Assembly (NCBI RefSeq): GCF_013403565.1
Contig: NZ_CP058627.1
Location: 1,922,001-1,986,000, forward strand
Direction of reading: 5' to 3'
From: Chitinibacter bivalviorum
GTDB lineage: Bacteria; Pseudomonadota; Gammaproteobacteria; Burkholderiales; Chitinibacteraceae
Length of the DNA stretch: 64,000 bases
Shown: positions 19,523-28,341 of the stretch, one piece after another
Layout of the letters: the number at the start of each line of letters is the position of its first letter
How positions within the stretch are numbered: the first letter of the stretch is position 1
Program-made: the position numbers and the translations under genes
The notes under the pieces: model-generated
The model's input: the letters and a program-made list of their open reading frames with translations, nothing else
What the model was told of the DNA's origin: nothing
Database searches by the model: none

Positions 19523-19936
19523 TCACATTCGATTAACTAAATAGCGAATTAGACACAACAAAAACACAGGCAAAGCCAAATGAAAAATAACAATCCATAA
19601 GTACTGAAAAATAGAATTAATTACAGAAAACACACCACTACCAGTGAAATTAACAGCAAAAATGATAACTGGGACTAATGGAGATAACAACACAACTACA
19701 AGCAATCTATCAAACAGAGTTGAAATTGAATCAGTAAAATATACAACAGGTAAACAACTCAAAAGAGCTAGGCATGACCCCACAAAATACAAAGTAAAAA
19801 TTGTAGGAAATGGTAAAACCCAATCAGGGAGTCGAACAGTTTTCGAAAACAAAAATAGTTCAGGCCAAATAATCATTACAGTTGATAATGCAAGTATGCT
19901 ACTTACAATTGCTAAATAATTTCGTGATACAGACAT
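19523..19936 (-). CDS. Small AT-rich four-helix membrane protein
   Basis: 137 residues, about four hydrophobic helices (YLAIVSSILALSTVMIIW, FTLYFVGSCLALLSCLPVVY, LLVVVLLSPLVPVIIFAV, WIVIFHLALPVFLLCLI). No family recognised. Base composition is clearly more AT-rich than the flanking hyp genes and it lies between two REP units, so it was probably acquired, perhaps together with the RAYT region. A plus-strand open frame inside it is low-complexity and not believed. Confidence 0.5.
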   Translation of the reverse strand: MSVSRNYLAIVSSILALSTVMIIWPELFLFSKTVRLPDWVLPFPTIFTLYFVGSCLALLSCLPVVYFTDSISTLFDRLLVVVLLSPLVPVIIFAVNFTGSGVFSVINSIFQYLWIVIFHLALPVFLLCLIRYLVNRM

Positions 19937-19988
19937 ATCCTATTGTTCCTTTAATGCTGCAATCTCCCTCTAAATCGCCCATAAACCC

Positions 19989-20020
19989 GTAGGATGGGTG
20001 GAGCGTAGCGATACCCATCA
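19989..20020 (+). repeat. REP element, left flank of the RAYT gene
   Basis: Begins with the GTAG foot (GTAGGATGGGTGGAGC) and ends GATACCCATCA. It overlaps the RAYT stop codon and is the inverted partner of 20588-20619. Confidence 0.88.
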
Positions 20021-20554
20021 TATCTCCCCAAATTCACCATCAATATCAATATCAATACCATCACCCCAATTGACTGGCAACACACCTAATTTCACATAAC
20101 GGTGAAAAGAAGACCAAGGCCAATCGCAAACGTGTTGTGCATGGCCATGTTTCACCGGATTGAAATGCAGATAATCCAGATGACGTACAAAATCATTTTC
20201 ATCGCGAATCAGGTGCTCCCAATATCGCCGTTGCCAGATACCCCTCTCGCCTTTACCGCGCCGACTGGCCGATATTCGTTCCACACGCTCAAGTGAACGG
20301 GAAAATTCGGTTTTGATGAGCCGCCAACGCATACCGTAATCCGCATCGCCCTCAGGTAAAGTGAGAATGGCGTGCAAATGCTCAGGCAATACCACAATGC
20401 CGTCAATTGTGAACGGATGAACACGCATCACCTGTCGAAATGATTCACGCAATACATCGATATGCTCCACCAGTAATTGTCGATGACGTTCGGCAAGATT
20501 AACGGTAAAGAACCATGTGCCACCACAGGTACGATCACGACGGTAACTGGTCAT
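20018..20554 (-). CDS. REP-associated tyrosine transposase (RAYT, TnpA-REP)
   Basis: 178 residues of the Y1/IS200-like transposase superfamily, RAYT branch. Visible signatures are TWFFTVNLAER near the N-terminus, the HUH-type motif as VVLPEHLHAIL, WQRRYWEHLIRDENDFVRHLDYLHFNPVKHG with the catalytic Tyr region, and WPWSSFHRYV at the end. RAYTs act on the REP palindromes that flank them, and here matching REPs sit immediately on both sides in inverted orientation, giving a complete REPtron of about 630 bp. It lies precisely after the hypD stop and so splits hypD from hypE. Confidence 0.93.
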   Translation of the reverse strand: MTSYRRDRTCGGTWFFTVNLAERHRQLLVEHIDVLRESFRQVMRVHPFTIDGIVVLPEHLHAILTLPEGDADYGMRWRLIKTEFSRSLERVERISASRRGKGERGIWQRRYWEHLIRDENDFVRHLDYLHFNPVKHGHAQHVCDWPWSSFHRYVKLGVLPVNWGDGIDIDIDGEFGEI

Positions 20555-20587
20555 GAAAGCTCCTATTTGGATATTTTGTTAGCTCGG

Positions 20588-20619
20588 TGATGGGTATCGC
20601 TACGCTCCACCCATCCTAC
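20588..20619 (-). repeat. REP element, right flank of the RAYT gene
   Basis: Reverse complement of the 19989-20020 copy with the GTAG foot at the outer end (20616-20619), directly abutting the hypD stop codon at 20620. Confidence 0.88.
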
Positions 20620-21738
20620 TCAAACCACCCTAAACCGCCCATAAGTATAATGCGCTGCGCATGCGCCTTCCGACGACACCATACACGCGCCAATCGGGTG
20701 ATCGGGCGTACAGACTGTGCCGAACACTTTGCAATCGGTGGGGCGTTTATGGCCGCGCAATATCGCGGCGCATTCGCAGGCTTTGTGGTCGGGCACTTGT
20801 AGATAGGCAATTTGGTAGCGCAATTCGGCATCGAATTGGGCAAATTCGGGGCGGATTTTTAGCGCGCTGTACGGCACTTCGCCCAGACCGCGCCAATCAA
20901 AACTCTCGCGCATCTCAAACACCTGCCCGCACATGGCCTGCGCTTTGCGGTTACCTTCGCGCGTAACAGCGCGGGTGAATTCGTTTTCGACTTCCGCTCT
21001 GCCCTCGTTGATTTGCAGCACCAGCATCAGTATCGATTGAATCACATCCAGTGGCTCAAAACCGGCGATCACCACGGGGCGCTGATAGCGCGCGACAAAC
21101 GCTTCGTACGGCGCCGAGCCGATCACGGTGCTGACGTGCGCGGGGCCGACGAAACCATCGATGGCCACCGCAGCAGGGTCCTGTTCGGATTCCATAATGT
21201 GCACCATCGCCGCGGGCGTCAGTACGTGATTGCAGAACACGCTGAAGTTAGTCAGATTGAGCCGCGCCGCTTGCAAGATAATCGCAGCAGTCGGCGGCGT
21301 GGTGGTCTCGAAACCAATCGCAAAAAACACGACTTCGCGGCTTGGGTTTTCCTGCGCGATGCGCAGTGCATCGTCACACGAATACACCATGCGAATATCG
21401 GCACCCTGCGCTTTGGCTTTAAAGAGCGACAAGCCACCGCTGGCCGGTACGCGCATCGTGTCGGCGTAGGTGCATAAAATCACATCATGTTGCGTCGCCA
21501 GCGCAATCGCACTATCAATGCGGCCGATCGGCAGCACGCAAACCGGACAGCCCGGACCGTGGATCATCCGAACATTGGGCGGCAGCAAATCGAGCAGGCC
21601 ATAACGCGAAATCGCATGCGTATGCCCGCCGCAAAACTCCATCAGCCGGTAGGTGCGCGCCGGATCGGCGGCCTTGGCAATCGCATTGGCCAAAGCACGC
21701 GCCAGCTCACCATCACGAAATTCGTCTACGTATTTCAT
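20620..21738 (-). CDS. hypD: Hydrogenase maturation factor HypD
   Basis: 372 residues from ATG 21738; a GTG three codons upstream (21747) directly follows the hypC stop and could also start it. Diagnostic motifs are FCGGHTHAI, HGPGCPVCVLPIGRID, FAIGFETTTPPTA and the C-terminal cysteines for the [4Fe-4S] cluster (CECAAIL, FGTVC). HypD is the scaffold that, with HypC, carries Fe while CN and CO ligands are added. The 3' end abuts a REP element. Confidence 0.96.
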   Translation of the reverse strand: MKYVDEFRDGELARALANAIAKAADPARTYRLMEFCGGHTHAISRYGLLDLLPPNVRMIHGPGCPVCVLPIGRIDSAIALATQHDVILCTYADTMRVPASGGLSLFKAKAQGADIRMVYSCDDALRIAQENPSREVVFFAIGFETTTPPTAAIILQAARLNLTNFSVFCNHVLTPAAMVHIMESEQDPAAVAIDGFVGPAHVSTVIGSAPYEAFVARYQRPVVIAGFEPLDVIQSILMLVLQINEGRAEVENEFTRAVTREGNRKAQAMCGQVFEMRESFDWRGLGEVPYSALKIRPEFAQFDAELRYQIAYLQVPDHKACECAAILRGHKRPTDCKVFGTVCTPDHPIGACMVSSEGACAAHYTYGRFRVV

Positions 21739-21747
21739 CGAGGTCAC

Positions 21748-21987
21748 TCAGATCAGGGTTGCAGGGTCCACGGACGAGCCCATCTGGGCAAACAGCGCCA
21801 GCGTTTGCGCCGCCTCGTCGGGGTCGAGCTTGCCGATGGCAAAGCCGACATGCACGATCAGATAATCGCCAACGGCAACCTCCTCGACCAGCGCAATTGA
21901 CACCACTTTATGCACGCCACTCAACTCGATCCGCGCCTGATCGCCGTCGAGTAATTCGGTCACACGTGCGGGGATAGCGAGACACAT
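21748..21987 (-). CDS. hypC: Hydrogenase maturation chaperone HypC
   Basis: 79 residues from ATG 21987, giving the required N-terminus MCLAIPARV; Cys2 binds the Fe(CN)2CO precursor and contacts the large-subunit precursor. The open frame further upstream is not used. The last codon is followed without a gap by the hypD start region, so hypC and hypD are translationally coupled. Acts in the cytoplasm with HypD and pro-HycE. Confidence 0.95.
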   Translation of the reverse strand: MCLAIPARVTELLDGDQARIELSGVHKVVSIALVEEVAVGDYLIVHVGFAIGKLDPDEAAQTLALFAQMGSSVDPATLI

Positions 21988-22145
21988 GGCAATTCCTTGA
22001 TGAGATGGCGTTCTCAGACGATTGAAGCACGGCAAATGATTAATTGGTTTGATGCAAATTCAAAAAGCACTAAAGCCTACATGAAAGCAACAGTCAGCGC
22101 GGGGCGTGAACTCAAGTACTGGGCCAGCCAGTATCGCCGCTGTTT

Positions 22146-24500
22146 TTACAGCACCGTACGTTGCGCCACCCAAGCCTGCCCCAGCGACAAGCCGCCATCA
22201 CCGCACGGCAGGTTTTGGTTGGTATAAAAACGTAAACCGCGTTTTGCCAGCGCTGCCTGCAGGCCGCGAAGTAGAACAGCATTGAGAAAACAGCCGCCAC
22301 CGCCCGCGACCACGCGGATGCCAGTTCGCTCGGCGGCGAGCGCTACCCAATCGGCCAGCGCTGTAATCAGTACCGCATGAAATAGCGCAGCGCCGTAGGC
22401 GACCTCGCGACAATCGGCCACTCGTGCCAGCAACGCTGACAGATCTAATTGCGAGATAAAGCCAGTCGGCTTCGTGATATCGGTCAGCTCAAACAATCCA
22501 TCCTCTATCAGGCAGTCACCATATTTGGCGGCCAAACCTTCCAGCTGCATCGCCGCTTGTGCTTCAAAACTCATTACCGGCGTGATGCCGAGCAAACCTG
22601 CAGCGGCGTCAAAATAGCGGCCCATGCTGGTCGTACTGATCTGATGAGAAGCGGGTAGAGTGCGCGTCAGCATTTGCGCGATGAGGCCTGCGCCCGATTG
22701 TGCAGCAAAGCGTGTCGCAATCTCGTCGCCCCGCCCCTGCATCGCCAGCGCCGCTGCGGCCATACGCCACGGCTCGCGCGCGGCTTTATCGCCACCGGGC
22801 ATGGCGATCGGGCGCAAATGGCCGAGGCGTTGAAAATCAGCGCCATCGACGAGCAGTAGCTCGCCACCCCATGCCGTACCATCGTTGCCCAACCCTACGC
22901 CATCGAGTGCAAGGCCAAGTACAGGCTCGTCCAAATGATGTTCGGCCAACACTGCCGCGACATGCGCGTGGTGGTGCTGCACCGCGATACACGGAATCTG
23001 CCCATCTTTCGACAACTCGGCGGCGAGGCGCTGCGCAAGCTGTGTGCTGAAAAAGTCGGGGTGTTTATCGTGCGCGATACGGCGCGGCTGCACTTGCAAT
23101 AAATGCAGCAAATGCTCGCTCGCGGCTTCCAGCGCTAAACAGTTTGTAACGCGATCCATATCGCCGATGTATTGCGATAAATACGCTTGCTCGCCCCGCG
23201 TCACGCACAGCGTATTTTTGAAAAATCCGCCCAGCGCCAGCACGGGTTCAGACGTTGTCGAGAGAGAAATTGCGCGTGGCGTATAGCCACGGGCACGGCG
23301 GATAAATTGCGGCGCACCGTGTGTATCGACGCGCAACACACTGTCGTCGCAACGAATCACGATGTCGCGATTATGAATTAATAAGGCATCGGCAATACCG
23401 GCCAGATGAGTCATTGCTTCATCATTGCTGATCACCAATGGCTCGCCATGCGGATTGGCACTGGTCATTACTAGCGCCAGCGGCTGCGCTTGCTGCAACC
23501 ACGCCACACCAGCCGGGCGGCCTGCGGCTTCGTGAAATAACAAATACTGTATTGGCGTATAGGGCAGCAACACACCGATTGAATTGACCTGCGGCGCTAT
23601 ACCCTTAAGTATTGTATCCACGCCTGCCGCTTTTTCCAGTAACACAATCGGCCTTGCGCCGCTTTCTAGCCACGCTTGCTCAGCCTGAGTCATATTGGCG
23701 ATGCCCGCCAGCGAAGCGACATTGGCCACCATAATCGCCAGCGGTTTTTCTTCACGATTTTTGCGCTCGCGCAGCGTGGCGACGGCTTCTGCATTGCGTG
23801 CATCGCACACCAGATGAAAACCGCCCAAGCCTTTGATCGCGACGATCTTGCCTACAGTCAGCAAGGCCAAGGTTTGCTCAATCGCATCAGCAGAAGTGAC
23901 CTTGCCGTGCGCATCAAGCAATTGCAGTTGCGGCCCGCAATCGGGGCAGGCGTTGGGCTCGGCGTGAAAGCGCCGATGCAGTGGATTGGTGTATTCACTC
24001 TGGCATGGCGGACATTGGGCAAAGCCCGCCATGCTGGTATTGGCTCGGTCGTATGGCAGACGCGACACCAAGGTGTAGCGCGGGCCGCAGTCGGTGCAAT
24101 TGATAAAGGCGTAGCGATAACGACGGTTGTTGGGGTCAAACAGCTCGGCAAGGCAGGCGGGGCAAATGGTGCTATCTGCACCAATTGTTGCAGCAGGGGT
24201 CGCGGCGGTGTTAGCTTCACCGCCAAGAGCGCTATCCAGAATACGAAAATCGGGGAATGGCTCGTTGGCTGCAATCGGCGTGATCTGAAGATCGTCAATT
24301 TTCGCCAGCGGCGGCGCATCAAAACGCAAACGGCGCGCAAACTCAGCTTGCAAATCAGGTGCAGCGTCGATTGCTATTGTAACGCCCTGCCCGTCATTGC
24401 GCACCCAGCCAGTGACGCCCAGTTCGTGCGCCAAGCGATACACAAAGGGGCGAAACCCCACCCCCTGCACGATGCCGCGTACCCTGATTTGCTGGCGCAT
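22146..24500 (-). CDS. hypF: Carbamoyltransferase HypF
   Basis: 784 residues from ATG 24500 (a TTG two codons earlier is possible). Domains in order: acylphosphatase (about 3-90, VQGVGFRPFVYRLA), zinc-finger segment with CxxC pairs at 113/116, 135/138, 163/166 and 185/188, YrdC-like domain (about 205-390), and a Kae1/TobZ-like domain with the VQHHHAH metal site and LALDGVGLGNDGTAWGGE. It makes carbamoyl-AMP from carbamoyl phosphate and transfers it to the HypE C-terminal Cys. Starts 6 bases after the hypB stop; the 158-base gap to hypC is unusual and holds no gene. Confidence 0.96.
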   Translation of the reverse strand: MRQQIRVRGIVQGVGFRPFVYRLAHELGVTGWVRNDGQGVTIAIDAAPDLQAEFARRLRFDAPPLAKIDDLQITPIAANEPFPDFRILDSALGGEANTAATPAATIGADSTICPACLAELFDPNNRRYRYAFINCTDCGPRYTLVSRLPYDRANTSMAGFAQCPPCQSEYTNPLHRRFHAEPNACPDCGPQLQLLDAHGKVTSADAIEQTLALLTVGKIVAIKGLGGFHLVCDARNAEAVATLRERKNREEKPLAIMVANVASLAGIANMTQAEQAWLESGARPIVLLEKAAGVDTILKGIAPQVNSIGVLLPYTPIQYLLFHEAAGRPAGVAWLQQAQPLALVMTSANPHGEPLVISNDEAMTHLAGIADALLIHNRDIVIRCDDSVLRVDTHGAPQFIRRARGYTPRAISLSTTSEPVLALGGFFKNTLCVTRGEQAYLSQYIGDMDRVTNCLALEAASEHLLHLLQVQPRRIAHDKHPDFFSTQLAQRLAAELSKDGQIPCIAVQHHHAHVAAVLAEHHLDEPVLGLALDGVGLGNDGTAWGGELLLVDGADFQRLGHLRPIAMPGGDKAAREPWRMAAAALAMQGRGDEIATRFAAQSGAGLIAQMLTRTLPASHQISTTSMGRYFDAAAGLLGITPVMSFEAQAAMQLEGLAAKYGDCLIEDGLFELTDITKPTGFISQLDLSALLARVADCREVAYGAALFHAVLITALADWVALAAERTGIRVVAGGGGCFLNAVLLRGLQAALAKRGLRFYTNQNLPCGDGGLSLGQAWVAQRTVL

Positions 24501-24506
24501 GATCAA

Positions 24507-25373
24507 TTATTGCTGCGCTTGGCGGCAACCGGCTTTGAGCCAAGCGAGCCATTGATCCATGCCCTCGCCCGTTTTGGTCGAAAGGCAAATGACTTCGAGA
24601 TTTGGTCGCACTTGCCGCGCCATCGCAATCGCCGCCTCAACGTCAAAATCCAGATACGGCAGCAAATCGGTTTTGCTCAAAATCATCAAATCGGCCGCGC
24701 GGAACATATCGGGGTATTTCAGCGGTTTGTCTTCGCCCTCGGTCACCGACAATATCGCCACTTTATGCGCTTCGCCCAGATCAAACGCCGCTGGGCAAAC
24801 CAAGTTGCCGACGTTTTCGATCAGCAGCAAGCTGTTGTCCGCCAGCGCCTGTTCACCCGCCAAGGTATCGATCGCGCCCGCCACCATATGCGCATCGAGG
24901 TGACAGCCTTTACCGGTATTGATTTGCACCGCCGGTGCGCCCGTCGCGCGGATGCGGTCGGCGTCGTTCGCGGTTTGCTGATCGCCCTCGATCACCGCCA
25001 CTGCGGGGTGCTTCTGCAATTGTTGCGATTGTTTCCATTGCTTGATTGTTTCAACCAGCAAAGTCGTTTTGCCCGAGCCGGGGCTGGATACCAGATTGAG
25101 CGCGAAGATGCCTTGCGCCGCCAGACGCGCGCGATTTTGCGCGGCCAGCGCGTCGTTGCTGGCCAAAATATCGTGCTCAAGCCGGATGGTACGCTCGGGA
25201 TCAACGTCAGGTGCGTGCGCAGCGCCCAGCGGGCCAGTGGGCGCGTGTTCGGCGTGACCCGGCAGGCGATAGCTGTGCCCCACCCCAGCCGTAGCAGCGG
25301 CGCGTTTTCGCCGTACCGGAGCAATGCCATTGATCGTCGTTTCGCCATGACCGCAACCGCAGGTGGTACACAT
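24507..25373 (-). CDS. hypB: Nickel-inserting GTPase HypB
   Basis: 288 residues from ATG 25373, giving the N-terminal metal motif MCTTCGCG (Cys2, Cys5, Cys7), the high-affinity nickel site. The GTPase domain shows the P-loop [24 protein letters not shown], the metal-linked [20 protein letters not shown] and the LSKTDLL base-specificity motif. No His-rich storage stretch, only one HGE and a few His, so nickel storage is unlikely. With HypA it delivers Ni2+ to the large subunit. Its normal upstream neighbour hypA is now 8 kb away because of the inserted element. Confidence 0.96.
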   Translation of the reverse strand: MCTTCGCGHGETTINGIAPVRRKRAAATAGVGHSYRLPGHAEHAPTGPLGAAHAPDVDPERTIRLEHDILASNDALAAQNRARLAAQGIFALNLVSSPGSGKTTLLVETIKQWKQSQQLQKHPAVAVIEGDQQTANDADRIRATGAPAVQINTGKGCHLDAHMVAGAIDTLAGEQALADNSLLLIENVGNLVCPAAFDLGEAHKVAILSVTEGEDKPLKYPDMFRAADLMILSKTDLLPYLDFDVEAAIAMARQVRPNLEVICLSTKTGEGMDQWLAWLKAGCRQAQQ

Positions 25374-25533
25374 TTTCAAGCTCCTTGCATCCACGCTGGA
25401 TGCCTTAACTTATACGCACAATAAACCTGTAAATTCTAAGCGGGTGTTACTCGGCTAGCTTTCAATTAGCCATTAATACCACGAGGTATATCTTCAAAGA
25501 TCAATCTAAAAAATGCCTTCAATCATATACCCA
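25374..25533. other. Remaining hypA-hypB spacer upstream of hypB
   Basis: Chromosomal side of the left element junction. It contains a good ribosome-binding site for hypB (AAGGAG, minus strand) and the miniature element copy 3. Any promoter that now drives hypBFCDE independently of hypA should lie here or inside the element; I see no convincing -35/-10 pair. Confidence 0.5.
25486..25532. repeat. 47-bp miniature inverted-terminus element, copy 3
   Basis: GGTATAT at the left, ATATACCC at the right. It ends one base before the 9-bp direct repeat that marks the left edge of the integrated element. Confidence 0.55.
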
Positions 25534-25546
25534 CCAACTAAGGGTA

Positions 25547-25567
25547 ATGTTCAGATAACGTGTTGAT
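25547..25567 (+). repeat. Left terminal inverted repeat of the integrative element
   Basis: 21 bases beginning ATGTTCAGATAACG; the partner at 33620-33640 is its reverse complement except for the central base. Confidence 0.85.
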
Positions 25568-25582
25568 ACGAAGTCGCACTGT

Positions 25583-25700
25583 TGGCTCTGGGGTTTGAAT
25601 TCCCGTGTAGCGAAAACCGAGGTGAGGAGCGAGACAAACTGTTTTATCGTTTGGCTCGCGACGAGGTGAGGGCTGCGCGGAGCGCTTTTCGCCCGGGTCG
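25583..25700 (+). repeat. Degenerate copy of the long module B repeat in the left element end
   Basis: Shares CTCTGGGGtTtgAATtCCC, gGAGcGagACAAAC and TATCGTTTGGCTCGCGAC with the modules at 51907-52127 and 52832-53049. Its presence accounts for the roughly 92 bases by which the left terminus is longer than the right. Confidence 0.6.
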
Positions 25701-25773
25701 CCTTCTCTTGCTTACTTCTCTTGGCGAGCCATATATATAATAAGTACATAAAATTTACTACTTGGTGGCAACA

Positions 25774-27459
25774 ATGGCAATTGCTTATTCATATATTCGT
25801 TTTTCTGACTCACGACAAATTCAAGGAGCTTCACTTGAACGCCAGACTGAGCAAGCACGCCGATGGTGCGCTGAAAATGGAGTTGAGCTATGCCCTGATA
25901 GTTTCCGTGACTTGGGGGTTTCAGGGTTTGATGCCTCCAATCTTCGTGCGAGTTTAGGGGCATTCTTGGATGCGGTTTTTGATGGAAAAATCAAATCTGG
26001 AAGTTATCTATTAATTGAAAACTTTGATCGTTTAAGTAGAGCTGAACCTTTAGAAGCGTTGGAATTACTGAAAAAAATTATTGATGCAGGCATTCTTGTT
26101 GTAACTTTAATTGATAGACGCATATTCACGCGGGAGTCATTAAGCGAAATTACTCCATTGCTTGTTAGTCTTATAAGTATGGCTCGGGCACATGAAGAAA
26201 GTGTGGTTAAGTCTAAGCGCATCCGTGATGCGTGGAATCGGCGTCGAGATGCAGCTTTAATTTCAGATAGACCAGAACCTATTTTTGGCAAAACACCTGC
26301 ATGGGTAACTAAAGTTGATACAAAATTTGAGCTTGTTCCAGAATTTGCTGAAACGATATGCAAAATTTTTGAGCATTCCGCGGCGGGATTGGGATCACTT
26401 GCAATATCACACAAGGCCAATGAAGAGAATTGGGCATACCCTAAAAGACCTTTTACTGATGCTCAGATTTACAGAATTTTGACTAGTCGATCTGTTCTTG
26501 GGGAGTTTGCCCCAAGACTATCTGATAAAACTTCAAAATCCAAAAAGGTTAGCTCTGGACTAGTTATCCATAATTACTACCCATCCGTAATTTCAGAGGC
26601 ACTATTCAATCAATCACGGCATGCTGTGGAAATTCGTAGTACTGGCCGCCGTCGAGATGCTGGGTTTTACAATGTGCTTGCACACCTACTGCAGTGCTCA
26701 TGTGGTGCTTCAATTACACGAAGGAAAGGATCTCATCGTCAGACGTTGAAAAACTATGCATCATATGAATGTAGAAGTCGGCGTCAGAAGATCACGACCT
26801 GTAAGTCTTTGAACCATGCGTATATTGAGCAAAAGCTGGTCTGGCTACTGCTTTCGATTAACATTCAGCAGATGAATCTACCTGAAATCAAAAGAATTGA
26901 AGCTGAGATTCGAGAACATGAAGGTGCGTTACTTACAGGAAATGATTCTCTAAAAATACTTGAAGCGGTATTTTTAGAGACCACGAATGCTGGAATAAAA
27001 CCTCCAAATGCACTAGTTGCTCAATTGGCTGCGCTAGAAAAAAAGGTTCTTGATGCGGAAGAAAAGCTACTCACATTAAAAATGGAAGTCCAAAAACTCC
27101 AGAGCGTTAAAGGTAGTATTTTAACAAGCGGTGAAAGCTATTCAGACGTAAGAAATAGAACCCATGAGTATTTAGCGAAATTGTACGATCCTACGGAAGG
27201 TGATTATAGGGCAAAACTTAATTTAGAATTTCGTACGCTGATTGACAAAATTATCATTAATGGGAATGAAAAAACGGCTCAAGTAATCTTAAAACGTAAC
27301 CCAAACATGAAGAAACAAATAATCCTAAATCTAGAAAAAGGCAGGCATCGCCAGCCTATACTTAATTATCAGCTAGATGGCACAATTAAATTACAATATT
27401 CAGTAATGACGTTTGATGATCCCGTCTATGGAGTTCGCTCTTTAATGGATATTGTTTGA
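25774..27459 (+). CDS. Large serine recombinase (integrase of the element)
   Basis: 561 residues from ATG 25774 (a TTG at 25762 is in frame). The resolvase-type catalytic domain (about 1-150) has Ser11 in YIRFSDSRQIQGASLERQ and the conserved ENFDRLSR. A Recombinase domain follows (about 165-275), then a zinc ribbon (about 295-345: LQCSCGASITRRKG, YECRSRR, CKSLNH) and a coiled-coil segment (about 370-460), the full layout of large serine integrases. It should cut and exchange attachment sites through a phosphoserine link without host factors. It is the first gene at the left end and points inward. Codon use is AT-rich. Confidence 0.92.
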   Translation: MAIAYSYIRFSDSRQIQGASLERQTEQARRWCAENGVELCPDSFRDLGVSGFDASNLRASLGAFLDAVFDGKIKSGSYLLIENFDRLSRAEPLEALELLKKIIDAGILVVTLIDRRIFTRESLSEITPLLVSLISMARAHEESVVKSKRIRDAWNRRRDAALISDRPEPIFGKTPAWVTKVDTKFELVPEFAETICKIFEHSAAGLGSLAISHKANEENWAYPKRPFTDAQIYRILTSRSVLGEFAPRLSDKTSKSKKVSSGLVIHNYYPSVISEALFNQSRHAVEIRSTGRRRDAGFYNVLAHLLQCSCGASITRRKGSHRQTLKNYASYECRSRRQKITTCKSLNHAYIEQKLVWLLLSINIQQMNLPEIKRIEAEIREHEGALLTGNDSLKILEAVFLETTNAGIKPPNALVAQLAALEKKVLDAEEKLLTLKMEVQKLQSVKGSILTSGESYSDVRNRTHEYLAKLYDPTEGDYRAKLNLEFRTLIDKIIINGNEKTAQVILKRNPNMKKQIILNLEKGRHRQPILNYQLDGTIKLQYSVMTFDDPVYGVRSLMDIV

Positions 27460-27468
27460 CGCAACGAA

Positions 27469-27493
27469 CATCCCCCCTGTTTGAGGGGGGATG
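27469..27493 (+). terminator. Hairpin after the recombinase gene
   Basis: CATCCCCCC/GGGGGGATG stem of 9 bp (27469-27477 with 27485-27493) with a 7-base loop, 10 bases after the stop. No strong T-run, so the terminator role is probable but not certain. Confidence 0.65.
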
Positions 27494-28341
27494 CCGATAG
27501 ATAAAATCTATAAAAATCAAAATCAAACGATCACATAGATATGCTAAGAGAATCTACTGTCCTAATATTGTATAGCCAAGATTTTTATTAATTCATAATG
27601 CTTGAGCAAATTTATTTTTAGATAACCATATATTATGAATTCTCACCCGAGCCTAATCAATTCTATAGTATATTATACCCCCGCAGTGCTCATGCCTAAT
27701 GCCACCAACGTTGGCAACCTGTAAGTACAGTCTAAGTGTTTGAAGTGGCACACGGCAAACACGGGGTTTTACGAGAAAAAGTTTTCGAGTAAAACCAATA
27801 CAAAACCGCATCCAAGAAAAAAATAAGGGGTGAGGTCTATTGAATTAAGGTGAGAAATAAATAAGGCTTTAACTTAATATATATTTTTTCTATAAAAAAA
27901 GCCGTGTAATCAGTGTAAGTGATATTTAACGAGGGTTGCACCCGTGTAAGTGCTGTATCTAACAGTGTGAAAACTGTGTGATGGGCTGATAGCTTAAACA
28001 ACCATCTCTTCATTAAAAAAGACATGCTTTCGTTGGTTAAATGCCCGTACATAAAATATCAGTTACATTATTAACCTTGGTTGCCAATCGCTAGTCAGTC
28101 CGTTGATTTGTAGAATAGTATATTACATCATGTTGCATGATTAAATACATTAAATGAAACCATTGAGAACATTAGATTTAATTTATGTGCCAATAACTAC
28201 GCCTGTTAGTGCTGCAAAAATTGGAATCCACCAGCGCCTATCGGCACGATGCGACATAGCTTGGGTTTACAACTTAATTGCAATTTCAATAAGTGCAGTT
28301 ACTTGTTCAGATGCTCGGGGATAGATCTTACAACTTAGTTG
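27494..28341. other. Gene-free AT-rich stretch inside the element, with hairpins
   Basis: About 850 bases without a convincing gene. It holds a hairpin (GGTTTTAC/GTAAAACC arms, 27764-27796) and short repeated words (GTGTAAGTG twice at 27910-27955; AACAGTG/AAACTGTGTG). Two weak open frames (27837-28052 minus, 28154-28324 plus) lack ribosome-binding sites and family resemblance. It could contain a replication origin for the element's helicase, or small RNAs, but nothing proves either. Confidence 0.4.

Noticed and set aside
27837..28052. 71-codon minus-strand open frame in the element
   Set aside because: No ribosome-binding site, unusual composition and overlap with hairpin-rich sequence; not supported as a gene.
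28154..28324. 56-codon plus-strand open frame starting MKPLRTLDLIYV
   Set aside because: No ribosome-binding site upstream and no recognisable feature; too short to claim.
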